Below, one piece after another: positions 27,272 to 35,872 of a stretch of 64,000 nucleotides of DNA (its first letter is position 1; each line of letters starts with the position of its first letter). The position numbers and the translations under genes were made by a program. The notes under the pieces are model-generated. The model was not told the DNA's origin. It saw only the letters and a list, made by a program, of their open reading frames with translations, and did no database searches. This DNA comes from Bernardetiaceae bacterium (GTDB lineage: Bacteria; Bacteroidota; Bacteroidia; Cytophagales; Thermoflexibacteraceae): positions 27,820 through 91,819 of the forward strand of contig JANWWZ010000011.1 in NCBI GenBank assembly GCA_025057115.1. The letters run 5' to 3'.

Positions 27272-28614
27272 CTGAACTTGACAAATACATTATCGGTCAG
27301 CACGAAGCCAAGCGGCATGTAGCCATTGCGCTTCGAAATCGCTGGCGTCGCATGCACGCCCCTCCAGAAATGAAACGCGAAATAGTGCCTAATAACATTT
27401 TAATGATTGGAGCCACTGGAGTAGGAAAAACTGAAATTGCAAGGCGTTTAGCCAAACTTGCCGATGCACCCTTTGTAAAAGTAGAGGCTTCCAAATTCAC
27501 TGAAGTGGGCTATGTAGGACGCGATGTAGAAAGCATGGTGCGCGACCTTGTCGAACAAGCCGTGAACATGGTCAAGATGCAAAAGCGCGCCGAAGTACAG
27601 CAAAAAGCCGCTGAAGCAGTGGAGGAAATCATTCTCGATGCTCTTCTATCGCCTTTAAAAACCAAACGAACCTCTGCTGCAGAGGGATCTATCGGCTTTG
27701 GAACTACAGATCCAGATATAGAATCCAGCCAACGCACGCGGGAGCGCTTTCGCGAGAAACTTCGAAATGGCGAGCTAGAAGAGAGAAAAATTGAAATTGA
27801 AGTTCAAAGTAACGTCGGCGGCATGAGCATCGTAGGCGGGGCATTTGATGAAGTTTCTATGATCAACTTGCAGGAAATGATCAACAACATGCTGCCTAAA
27901 AAAAGCCGCAAGCGAAAAGTAACTATCGCTGAAGCTCGCCGCATTTTGATGGAGGAAGAAGCCAACAAGCTCATCGATATGGATGAGGTCAAGCAAATTG
28001 CATTGCAAAAAGCTGAAAACTTGGGCATCATTTTCATTGATGAAATAGACAAAATTGCTTCTTCAGGCAAAACAACAGGCGGACCAGACGTAAGCCGCGA
28101 AGGCGTACAACGGGATTTGCTACCCATCGTAGAAGGCAGTGCCGTCAATACCAAATACGGTGTAGTCAATACGGACCACATTTTATTTATTGCTGCAGGT
28201 GCTTTTCACGTTTCCAAACCTTCCGACCTGATTCCAGAACTACAGGGGCGCTTTCCTATCCGCGTGGAGCTACAAAGCCTCACCCAAGAAGATTTCTACC
28301 AAATTCTCAAAACGCCTAAAAATGCCCTTACCAAGCAATACCAAGCCCTGCTGGCTGCTGAAGGCGTAGAGCTTACCTTTACGGATGATGCCCTAAAAGC
28401 CATTGCAGAGGTAGCCTATAAAATCAATTCTGAAGTGGAAAACATTGGCGCGCGGCGGTTGCATACAGTCATGAGTCATTTGCTCAATGAATTTTTATTC
28501 GAAGTACCCGATACCATTCCTCCCAATTCCAAATTAGTGGTCAATCGGCAAATGGTGGAGGAGCGCCTGAGTTCGTTGGTAAAAAATCGCGACCTGAGTC
28601 AATACATTTTGTAA
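27229..28614 (+). CDS. hslU: ATP-dependent protease ATPase subunit HslU
   Basis: 461 residues. [21 protein letters not shown] opens the protein. Walker A is [15 protein letters not shown] (about 64-78), Walker [11 protein letters not shown] (about 265-274), and the C-terminus ends DLSQYIL, the tail that activates HslV. It unfolds proteins for the HslV peptidase. The family N-terminus starts within eight residues of the ATG, so the 43-base overlap with the rhomboid gene is real unless that gene is misread. HslV is not in the window, though the two are usually neighbours. Confidence 0.96.
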   Translation: MVEQPEHLTPRQIVAELDKYIIGQHEAKRHVAIALRNRWRRMHAPPEMKREIVPNNILMIGATGVGKTEIARRLAKLADAPFVKVEASKFTEVGYVGRDVESMVRDLVEQAVNMVKMQKRAEVQQKAAEAVEEIILDALLSPLKTKRTSAAEGSIGFGTTDPDIESSQRTRERFREKLRNGELEERKIEIEVQSNVGGMSIVGGAFDEVSMINLQEMINNMLPKKSRKRKVTIAEARRILMEEEANKLIDMDEVKQIALQKAENLGIIFIDEIDKIASSGKTTGGPDVSREGVQRDLLPIVEGSAVNTKYGVVNTDHILFIAAGAFHVSKPSDLIPELQGRFPIRVELQSLTQEDFYQILKTPKNALTKQYQALLAAEGVELTFTDDALKAIAEVAYKINSEVENIGARRLHTVMSHLLNEFLFEVPDTIPPNSKLVVNRQMVEERLSSLVKNRDLSQYIL

Positions 28615-28663
28615 AAAATATTGCCAGCGTGAAATCGCTGCGCTGTTGCTTTCCTATTGCTCT

Positions 28664-29713
28664 ATGATGGTTGCAGGAAGCCTTTTTGTGTTCTTTTTGG
28701 GCTTTTTGCTGCTTTACACGGTTTTTGCCGTGTATGCAGAGCGCAAAATAGCTGCTTTTATTCAAGACAGGTTAGGACCGATGGAAACGGGTCGATATGG
28801 GCTGCTGCAAACCATTGCTGACCTGCTCAAAATGCTGCAAAAAGAAGATATCACGCCCCAACAGGCTGATAAAGTGCTATTTCGGGCGGCGCCTTTTGTC
28901 ATTTTTGCAGCAGTTTTCTCAGGATTTTGCTTTATTCCCTTAGTGCCTCAAGCCATTGCCTCTACTAGTGCAACGGGCATCTTTGCCTTACTGGCTATAG
29001 TCTCCTTAGACGTAATGGGTATTTTAATGGCAGGATGGGGGAGTAATAACAAATTTTCCCTCATTGGAGCTATGCGCTCTGTAGCTCAGATTGTATCCTA
29101 CGAAATTCCTTTGGGGCTGGCAGTGCTTTGTGTCGCCATTTGCACAGGAACGCTGAATTTGCAACAAATGGCATGGCAACAAAGCATTTTTTACACACCC
29201 GATGATTATGGGAGCGGTTTCTTCCAGTGGAATGTGGTACGCTATCCTTTGCTAGTGCCAGTTTTTTTGATTTTTTTCATTGCTTCGCTGGCAGAGTGTA
29301 ACCGCGCTCCATTTGACTTGCCCGAGGCTGAATCGGAACTGGTAGCAGGCTATCAAACCGAGTATGCTGGTTTTCGCTGGGCGGTGCTCATGCTTGGAGA
29401 ATATGGTATGATGCTGCTGGTGAGTATGCTCTCGGCGGTGATGTTTTTCGGGGCATGGAGTACACCCCTGCCCAACTTCGGTCCTTTACAACTGGCGCGC
29501 TGGACTAGCGGCACTATAGGGCATTTTTCTTCTTGGGTATGGGGAAGTTTCTGGCTATTAAGCAAAACGCTCCTGTTAGTAGGCTTGCAAATGTGGGTGC
29601 GATGGACATATCCTCGTTTGCGTATCGATCAGCTCATGGCTTTGTGTTGGAAATATCTCACTCCAGCAGGGCTGTTACTTGTTTTCCTATGCAGCATTGC
29701 CAAATTGCTATAG
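28664..29713 (+). CDS. nuoH: NADH-quinone oxidoreductase subunit H
   Basis: 349 residues with about eight to nine helices. Family motifs: YAERKIAAFIQDRLGPMETGRYGLLQ, KEDITPQQAD, YEIPLGLAVLCVAI, and AECNRAPFDLPEAESELVAGYQTEY, the quinone-site loop. It is the membrane subunit connecting the peripheral arm of complex I to the proton-pumping arm. The ATG at 28664 is chosen; 28667 is equally possible. No other nuo gene is within the window, so this subunit stands outside a nuo operon. Confidence 0.94.
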   Translation: MMVAGSLFVFFLGFLLLYTVFAVYAERKIAAFIQDRLGPMETGRYGLLQTIADLLKMLQKEDITPQQADKVLFRAAPFVIFAAVFSGFCFIPLVPQAIASTSATGIFALLAIVSLDVMGILMAGWGSNNKFSLIGAMRSVAQIVSYEIPLGLAVLCVAICTGTLNLQQMAWQQSIFYTPDDYGSGFFQWNVVRYPLLVPVFLIFFIASLAECNRAPFDLPEAESELVAGYQTEYAGFRWAVLMLGEYGMMLLVSMLSAVMFFGAWSTPLPNFGPLQLARWTSGTIGHFSSWVWGSFWLLSKTLLLVGLQMWVRWTYPRLRIDQLMALCWKYLTPAGLLLVFLCSIAKLL

Positions 29714-29805
29714 GATAAGTTTGGCTAGCATTATCAGGGAGTTATGAAACGTTTGTAGCTTTTTTTACTTCGATATTTCAGCGCGCTTTTTCAAACTTTT
29801 TGAAC

Positions 29806-29839
29806 CAAACTTGCCAGAGCTTGTACTCCAGCAAGTTTG
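29806..29839. terminator. Hairpin between convergent nuoH and Spy-like genes
   Basis: Stem CAAACTTGC (29806-29814) with GCAAGTTTG (29831-29839), 16-base loop. It lies in the 172-base gap between two convergent genes and could stop transcription in both directions, although neither side has a strong T run. Confidence 0.35.
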
Positions 29840-29885
29840 AATGAAATTTCCTACAGTTTCTCTGTCCAGTCTTGTGCTTGTAAGT

Positions 29886-30341
29886 TTAAAAATCTTCCAA
29901 ATCTTCTAAGTCTTCTTCATCGTTGTTGTGGTGATGTTTCCCTTTTCCCTTGTGTTTTGTCTTTTGACGGCGTTGGCGTACTTTTTCTCTAATCTCCTGA
30001 CGGCGCTTAGCTTGGAGTTGCTCAAACTTTGCCTGTTGCTCAGGGGTTAGGATGCCTTTCATGGCATTTTGGAACTCCTGGCGAATTTGCTGCGCCTTAT
30101 GGAGGCGTGCTTGCCTTTCAGCAGCCATTTGAGCGCGCAACTGGTCGGCCTCCCTGATGCGTTTTTTAAGAGCTTCTTTTACTTGTTCTTGTTGTTTGAG
30201 GTCTAGACCTAATTCTTGAGTAAGGCGCTTGAGCTGAGATTCGAGGCGCTGTTGAACATTGGTTTCTTGATTGGCTTGGCTTTCTTGTCCGCGCACTTGA
30301 TAAAGTAGCAGCATCAGAAAAATAATTGCGAGAATTCTCAT
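29886..30341 (-). CDS. Spy/CpxP-like periplasmic protein
   Basis: 151 residues. A signal peptide (MRILAIIFLMLLLYQVRG) is followed by an all-helical Gln/Arg/Lys-rich region with ILTPEQQAKFEQLQAKRR, the LTxxQ-type motif. The C-terminus is a Lys/His stretch followed by an acidic EEDLEDLEDF. Family members act as periplasmic chaperones or stress sensors, often binding metals. It follows the truncated reading frame at 30392-30532 by 50 bases on the same strand, so it may have lost its original promoter and upstream operon partner. Confidence 0.75.
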   Translation of the reverse strand: MRILAIIFLMLLLYQVRGQESQANQETNVQQRLESQLKRLTQELGLDLKQQEQVKEALKKRIREADQLRAQMAAERQARLHKAQQIRQEFQNAMKGILTPEQQAKFEQLQAKRRQEIREKVRQRRQKTKHKGKGKHHHNNDEEDLEDLEDF

Positions 30342-30391
30342 AATTGCTTGTTGTCATTTCCCTTGTTGAGACAGCAAGCAAGGCAAGAAGT

Positions 30392-30532
30392 TTAATCGCT
30401 TTGCCAAATTTGCCATGCTTTTTCGGCTTGTTGGTAGAGCATTTCCAGCCCGTTTTTGACATGGGCTCTATAGTAGCTGCCGCGCTTCATAAATTCGGTT
30501 ACTTCGGGATTATACACCAAATCTTCTTCTTG
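30392..30532 (-). pseudogene. C-terminal remnant of an unidentified gene, cut by repeat region C
   Basis: An open frame of 46 codons (QEEDLVYNPEVTEF ... AWQIWQSD, then TAA) reads up to base 30532, where region C begins. In the repeat the same frame meets a stop at once. Its composition is protein-like, with aromatic and charged residues, and it lies in operon spacing to the Spy-like gene. The 5' part is not found elsewhere in the window. A short product from the internal Met (MKRGSYYRAHV) is possible but unlikely. Confidence 0.55.
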
Positions 30533-31025
30533 CCGTTGCTTGCATCCTCATGAACAACCACTTGTGATTCGTCGTTTCGCCGTTGTTCATGTCCTGACGA
30601 ACAACTTCTCGCCGTTGTTCGTGTTCTGTTTGTGTCCTCACTCGCCGTTGTTCGTGTCCTCACGAACAACTTGTGATTCGTCGTTTTACCGTTGTTCGTG
30701 TCCTCACGAACAACTACTTGTGATTCGCCATTTTTCATGTCCTGACAACATCTTCTCTCCGTTGTTCGTGTCCTCACGAACAACTTTCCTACTATTATTC
30801 ATGTCCTCACGAACAACCGTTTGTGATTAAAACGCAAAAAGCAAGTACAAGCCAAAGAAAATACTCGCCGTCGTCCGCTGGGTTGTTTTTCAAGGCGTGA
30901 ATAAAGCACATTGTTCGTGAAGACACGAACAATGGCAAAAAAGAAAATACTCGCCGCGATGTTGGTGGGTTGTGTTTCAAAACATGAACAAGGCAACATT
31001 GTTCGTGAAGACACGAACAATGGCA
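30533..31025. repeat. Repeat region C: hairpin cluster plus 88-bp units
   Basis: From 30533 to about 30825 there are six or more hairpins with arm TTGTTCGTG, loop TCCT and arm CACGAACAA, some degenerate, separated by spacers such as TTGTGATTCGTCG. After GTTTGTGATTAAAACGC come two core units (containing AAAATACTCGCCG), each followed by a hairpin with loop AAGA (ending CAATGGCA). Bases 30759-31025 match 330-64 of region A in inverted orientation with one difference seen. The left edge cuts a reading frame; the right edge lies 57 bases past the stop of the TlpA-like gene. Confidence 0.9.
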
Positions 31026-31081
31026 GAAAATGACCTTATAATATTAGGCAGTTACTAAAGCTCGTCCACAACCCTTAAAAG

Positions 31082-32347
31082 CTATTCGTTTAGCAGTTGC
31101 TTTACAAAACGGTCAAATTCTTCTACATAGGTGCTGTAGTAATGCCCCGTTCCTGGACCGCTAAAACCAGTGTGAATTTTTCGCACGTTGCCTTTTTTGT
31201 CTATAAAAATAGTAGTGGGATAAGCAAGCACTGCATTGAGCATGGGCAAAGTGCGGTTAGCGCTTTCTTTATCAGCACTGCCTGCAAAGAGGACTTGGTA
31301 ATTTACTCCTAAGCGCTTCATCATTTTTAAAATGCGTGGACGGGCTTCTTCAAAGTTAGCGGAACGCTCATAAGCAAGCCCGATAATTTCTAGTCCTTTC
31401 TCTTTATGAGCATCGTAGTAAGGAGCTAAAAATGCTGTTTCGTCCATGCAATTGGGGCACCACGAGCCTAACAACTGTACAATAACTACCTTACCTACAT
31501 AGCGTTGATCATCTATGCTTACCATTTTTCCCTCCATGTTAGGGAAGCGAAAACTTATCCGTTGATAGCCTTCCTTCAAGTAAGTGAGTTTTTCTGGGTC
31601 GGGAAGGCGAGCATGTGGATTGCGTTTAGCTTGCCAATGCTTATATCCACCAATGCCTGACCACATCTGTCCCTTGATCGAATCGCCGCTAATTTTGCCT
31701 TCAAAAAGCAAAATGCTCTCTCCATTGAAAGTAGAAAGATGCAACTGATTGCCGTTGACTTGCCCTTCTAAAAAGCGATAGTCGCCTGTGGGAGTTAAAA
31801 AAGTACCTGTTAAGTAGTTGCCATTTTGTTGAAAAATTCCGATAGCAGGGCTAGTTTTTCCATCAAGAGCCATAAAACTCGTTTCCCACTTGCCAGAAAT
31901 ATCCCCTAAAGGCGGTGCGGGATTTTCATCAAAGCGATGTGCTTTGCCATGGGTGGCTTCAAAAGATACGCGATAAATGGCATTGCCAGGTAAGTTTTTT
32001 CGGAAAAATCCTTTGAGCATGTTCCCTTCTAACTTAGCAATGATTTCTGAGTCGAATACAGGCATGGAAATAAGCAGTGAGTCGCGCAGATAGGTTATTT
32101 CCTCTGCCTGAATGCGCTCTTCTCCGTTGCGAATTACTATAGAGGTCGGTGCTTCAGAGCGGCTATCTACCTCCATCAAAAAAGGCACTTGCTTGCCTTG
32201 TACGTGCAACACGGCGCGCCAAATGCCTGCGGGAATGGTTTGCGCTTTTGAAAAAGAAATGTTCAACAGCAGGCAAGCGGATAGCACAGCTTCTACACGC
32301 TTCGCCACCAGAATGGCTGACCATTTGGAAAAATAGTTGCTCATCAT
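31082..32347 (-). CDS. TlpA-like thioredoxin-domain protein
   Basis: 421 residues from the ATG at 32347, which begins after the stop of the RlpA gene; the ATG at 32377 would overlap that gene. A signal peptide (VEAVLSACLLLNISFSKAQ) leads to a beta-rich N-domain of about 250 residues without a family I can name. A redoxin domain follows with LLGSWCPNCMDETAFL (active-site CxxC near 295) and AYPTTIFIDKKG. It probably reduces or delivers electrons to proteins in the periplasm. Its 3' end (31068-31124) is duplicated at 603-659 beside repeat region A. Confidence 0.85.
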   Translation of the reverse strand: MMSNYFSKWSAILVAKRVEAVLSACLLLNISFSKAQTIPAGIWRAVLHVQGKQVPFLMEVDSRSEAPTSIVIRNGEERIQAEEITYLRDSLLISMPVFDSEIIAKLEGNMLKGFFRKNLPGNAIYRVSFEATHGKAHRFDENPAPPLGDISGKWETSFMALDGKTSPAIGIFQQNGNYLTGTFLTPTGDYRFLEGQVNGNQLHLSTFNGESILLFEGKISGDSIKGQMWSGIGGYKHWQAKRNPHARLPDPEKLTYLKEGYQRISFRFPNMEGKMVSIDDQRYVGKVVIVQLLGSWCPNCMDETAFLAPYYDAHKEKGLEIIGLAYERSANFEEARPRILKMMKRLGVNYQVLFAGSADKESANRTLPMLNAVLAYPTTIFIDKKGNVRKIHTGFSGPGTGHYYSTYVEEFDRFVKQLLNE

Positions 32348-32351
32348 TTTG

Positions 32352-33323
32352 TCAATAGTGTTGTTTAGGGAATCCATTAAATCCTTTTGCTTTGAGTTGA
32401 TTGGCTAGCTGACGAGCTTGCTCAAGACTTCCCTCACCAGCAATAACGCGGAAAATGCGTAGACTTCCCGCCCAGCCCGTTTGTATGTAAACATTAGCAA
32501 GTTGTGTTTGTTCAACAGCCCGACCTAGTTGCAAGGCTGATTCTAATTTATTGTAAGAACCTAGCTGTACGCCGTGGCCCTCCGGATAGACCTTTTGACC
32601 ATCGAGCCGATACGTGTTTATTCCTCCAAAAGGTTCCTCGGGGGAAGTTTTTTTATCTGGCGTTTCGGGCTTAGGAGCAGGAGGAGGTTGTTCTGGTGGA
32701 CGAGTTTCTGGAGAGGAAGGCGTTTTATTTTCTTGAGGACGGTGGTTTTCTTCTTTTTGTTCTGGTGGTTTGCCCAGAAGGCGACGGATGCGCTCAAGCA
32801 ATTTATTTCGCCGTTCTTCTTCTGAAGAAATGGGTGGTTTTTCCTCAGGTTCGGAGGGTTGTTGGGTACCTTGTTCTTCTTGTCGGCGGATTCGCTCTTC
32901 ATTTTCACGGCGTTGGCTTTCTGTCACTGGACCTGTTTCTACGTGCAATACTTCTAGCTGGACAGGCGCCGTTCCTGTGCGAATCATATCGATCTTCATT
33001 GCAGCTGCTTTGGAGAGGTCTATAATGCGTCCTCCTTTGTAAGGTCCCCGATCATTGACTCTAACAATGACTGACTTGTTGTTGTACAAATTGGTCACCC
33101 GAAGCAAGGTGTGAAACCTAATGCGCGGATGAGCTGCTGTGAGAGCATTCATATCGTACTTTTCTCCACTGGCGGTTTTTCTGCCGTGAAATTCTTCGGC
33201 GTAGTAAGAGGCTTCACCGCGCTGCTTGTACCCCACGCGATTGTATATTTGGTCAAGCGGGGCTACTACTAATGGTAAAGTGGGCAAAAATAACAACAGG
33301 GCAAGAGCAATTCGTTTGAGCAC
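32352..33323 (-). CDS. rlpA: RlpA-like septal ring protein with SPOR domain
   Basis: 323 residues. A signal-anchor start (MLKRIALALLLFLPTLPLVV) precedes a double-psi beta-barrel: GEASYYAEEFHGRKTASGEKYD, VIVRVNDRGPYKGGRIIDLS. In E. coli-type RlpA the catalytic acid lies in this domain. The middle is a Pro/Glu-rich linker and the end a SPOR domain (VQLGSYNKLESALQLG) that binds denuded peptidoglycan at division sites. A SPOR paralogue follows upstream at 33361, and both read in the same direction. Confidence 0.9.
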   Translation of the reverse strand: MLKRIALALLLFLPTLPLVVAPLDQIYNRVGYKQRGEASYYAEEFHGRKTASGEKYDMNALTAAHPRIRFHTLLRVTNLYNNKSVIVRVNDRGPYKGGRIIDLSKAAAMKIDMIRTGTAPVQLEVLHVETGPVTESQRRENEERIRRQEEQGTQQPSEPEEKPPISSEEERRNKLLERIRRLLGKPPEQKEENHRPQENKTPSSPETRPPEQPPPAPKPETPDKKTSPEEPFGGINTYRLDGQKVYPEGHGVQLGSYNKLESALQLGRAVEQTQLANVYIQTGWAGSLRIFRVIAGEGSLEQARQLANQLKAKGFNGFPKQHY

Positions 33324-33360
33324 TTTTGTTCAAGTAAGTTTAGGTTAGCAGGTAAAAGGT

Positions 33361-34173
33361 TTACAACTGGCGTACCAGTGCACTGAGCTGATGTTGTAAC
33401 TTAATAGATTTAGCTGCTTTTTCGGCAGCGCTGCGAGTAGAGTAAGTTCCTACAATGACTCGATAAACAGGTTGTTTTTCCTCCACCTGTATATATACCC
33501 TGCCAATTTTCTTCTTTTCTAAATTCTCGGCTGCTTTGAGTGCTTTTTCCAGTTGCTGGAGGGCGTGAAATTGTAGTACGAATCCTTTGAGAACCACGCT
33601 AGTGCCTTTGCGGTTGTAAATGCCCTTGGGGGCAAAAGGCGTCTTCCTGATAGTGGCTTCTTTTTTGGTGTTTGCAGGCTTGCTCTTGGCAGGTTTTGCA
33701 ACAGGTGTGTACTCTGCAGTCGGTGAGGGAGCGTTTTCCGAAGCAGTAGCAGGAGGAGAAGGAACTTCCTCATTTTCATAGTAAAGAGGTTGTTTTTTGG
33801 GCGGCTGACGGCTAGCAATCACATCTCGGTATGCATTAGGTACAATTTGGTGAGCTCTCATCAGCGATATGGGGCTATACTCAATAGCAATTTGCGCTTC
33901 TGCTTCAGTAATGCCTAGCGAATCAGCAGCAGCGCGAGAAATTGCCATCTCAACAGATGGATTCCGGGGCAATGGATGACCTATTTTCAGCACCACGGTG
34001 CGCTTTGTAGGAGGATAACTAGCGCGCACAATAGTACCTAATGGTAGCTGAGAATGGGCAGCAATATTCCACCCCTCCGAAAAACCATCCTCAAAGACTT
34101 TAACTGTCACTTGGCGTTTTTGAGCAACTGCCGCAAAGCTAATCAATCCTATTGCCACAAATAAGCTTTTCAT
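33361..34173 (-). CDS. Secreted SPOR-domain protein, degenerate RlpA paralogue
   Basis: 270 residues from the ATG at 34173 (MKSLFVAIGLISFAAVA). The N-domain (EDGFSEGWNIAAHSQLPLGTIVRASYPP, in parts) keeps the layout of an RlpA barrel (HSQLPLGTIVRA, ISRAAADSLGI) but lacks the VNDRGP catalytic segment. A Pro/Lys linker and a C-terminal SPOR domain (KGFVLQFHALQQLEKALKAA, VYRVIVGTYSTRSAAEKAA) follow. It probably binds the septal wall without cutting it. The tandem with rlpA suggests duplication. Confidence 0.8.
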   Translation of the reverse strand: MKSLFVAIGLISFAAVAQKRQVTVKVFEDGFSEGWNIAAHSQLPLGTIVRASYPPTKRTVVLKIGHPLPRNPSVEMAISRAAADSLGITEAEAQIAIEYSPISLMRAHQIVPNAYRDVIASRQPPKKQPLYYENEEVPSPPATASENAPSPTAEYTPVAKPAKSKPANTKKEATIRKTPFAPKGIYNRKGTSVVLKGFVLQFHALQQLEKALKAAENLEKKKIGRVYIQVEEKQPVYRVIVGTYSTRSAAEKAAKSIKLQHQLSALVRQL

Positions 34174-34318
34174 GTGCATGCACTTTTAGCAGTTCCAAAA
34201 TCCAAAATGCTTGTCTACCCACTTGCTCAAATACCATCTTTTGAATATTTACGCGCTCGTACTCCTTTGAGTTTGACCCATTTGGCTTTGCTATTCTGCT
34301 TGAGTTACTACATTTCTT

Positions 34319-35872
34319 TCAAAGTTTGCGGAATACCAGAACGCCAAATGTTTGGTCTTTGCTAACAATTTGATGAATGAGCTCGTATTGCTCGGGTTTA
34401 GAGGTAAAGTATTCATACGTAAGACTTTCCTTGCGCAGTTCAGGGCGGTAGGAATAGTGGGAATCCCAAATGAACAAACTGCCTTTAGGAGCGGCTTTTG
34501 CATTAGCATCCGTGATAAACTGAGGGCGGCTTTTGAATTCGTAGCGAGTTCTGCCTAAGTAGTAATAAAACATGTCGTGATGTAAGTAAAGTGCTGGAGG
34601 TTCCCCATGGCGTTGTTCATAATTGCGGTACCACTCAGCAAGTTGCTGACAAGCAGCATCTTCTTGAGAAAGTTTGATGGGGCGCACAGTAAGCAAAGCA
34701 GAAAAAATCAGCAAAGCGCTGTATACCCCCCATTTTTTTCTGCCTGTAGGAACAAGCAAAGCCGCAATGCTCAACAAAGTCAAAATAAAGGGACGCCAGT
34801 CGCGTTCATTGGTAAAAACTACGTAATTGTGTTGGTAAGTCATAAATACAGCTACCAAAATTGCCAGTGCGCCGATGACATACAATGCAGCTTGCTTAGA
34901 GGGGAAGGCATCCCATCGCTCTAGGGCAAGGGTTGTCATTACTGCTCCAAGAGGTGAAATCACTAACAAATAACGCAAATTCCCTCCTCCTGAAGGACCT
35001 ATGGGCACAGCTTGCCAGTTAAACAGGCAATACATGAAAAAATAGAGCACAAAAACAAGCCATACAAATGTTTCAGCAGGTGGATTAAAAAGTTCTTGCC
35101 ATTGCTGGCGAGGTTGAAGCAGCTTCATTGTCAAGTACACCACCACGCCAAGCACAACAGGAGCGCCGTAAATGGTAACCGACATTAAAAAATAGTGATC
35201 GAAACCTTTTCGAGGGTAAGCACTGCCGATTTCGCTGCTGGACTTTAACACTTGATGGAGCAGATAAAAGACATCGCCAGTAACTGCCCAGCCCCAAGTA
35301 TGTTGCACCAACGGAAAAGTAGCCAGCAGCATTGCTGCTATCCATTTCCTTTGCCAGGCAAACCAAAGGAAGTACAATCCCAAAAATGGATAAAATTCTT
35401 GCCTGATAAAAGCTATGTAACTGACCCCCAACGCAGCCAGTTTTTCCCGTTTGCCCAGCTGTAACCACATGGATAGTGCAAGAAGCAATGCAGTGAGAAT
35501 TTCTGAGTAATTGCGAAATGCCAAGTTAAACCACAAGGGTTGCATTGCTGTGGCAAAAAAGGCTAAGGCAGGTATTTGACTATTCAGCCGATGGGCAATC
35601 CGATAACTAAGCTGTGCAGTAAGCCCTGCTACAAGGCAATTGAAAAAAACGACTACTTTTACTCCGCCTAAGGCGGGAAGGGCATAAATGAGTTTATAGC
35701 CTGGCTTAGCCCAATTGCTCAAGATGGAGTGAGGATTGAACCAAAAGCCACGCATAGAAAGAAAATGGGCTGCTTCATCTTGTTGGTAAAAGCCTTCCGC
35801 AGAAAAGGAATATGCAAAATACACCCCTGTCAAGGCAATTGTTGCCAGCCACAATTGTCGTTCATTCCACAT
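34319..35872 (-). CDS. Polytopic glycosyltransferase-like membrane protein (GT-C fold)
   Basis: 517 residues with ten or more helices. An early periplasmic loop holds FYQQDEAAHFLSMRGFW with an Asp-Glu pair, as in GT-C enzymes that use lipid-linked sugars (GT39/GT83 style). The C-terminal 110 residues are soluble. The donor and acceptor are unknown. The start overlaps the stop of the J-domain-like gene by 11 bases, so the pair is cotranscribed. Confidence 0.68.
   Translation of the reverse strand: MWNERQLWLATIALTGVYFAYSFSAEGFYQQDEAAHFLSMRGFWFNPHSILSNWAKPGYKLIYALPALGGVKVVVFFNCLVAGLTAQLSYRIAHRLNSQIPALAFFATAMQPLWFNLAFRNYSEILTALLLALSMWLQLGKREKLAALGVSYIAFIRQEFYPFLGLYFLWFAWQRKWIAAMLLATFPLVQHTWGWAVTGDVFYLLHQVLKSSSEIGSAYPRKGFDHYFLMSVTIYGAPVVLGVVVYLTMKLLQPRQQWQELFNPPAETFVWLVFVLYFFMYCLFNWQAVPIGPSGGGNLRYLLVISPLGAVMTTLALERWDAFPSKQAALYVIGALAILVAVFMTYQHNYVVFTNERDWRPFILTLLSIAALLVPTGRKKWGVYSALLIFSALLTVRPIKLSQEDAACQQLAEWYRNYEQRHGEPPALYLHHDMFYYYLGRTRYEFKSRPQFITDANAKAAPKGSLFIWDSHYSYRPELRKESLTYEYFTSKPEQYELIHQIVSKDQTFGVLVFRKL

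Noticed and set aside
30166..30462. Frame of 98 codons overlapping the Spy-like gene
   Set aside because: It is in another frame over the Spy-like gene, Ser/Arg-rich and without family character; the frame giving the 30392-30532 remnant is more protein-like.
30499..31020. Open frames through repeat region C in both directions
   Set aside because: Same repeat translations as in region A; conservation follows from the DNA repeat.
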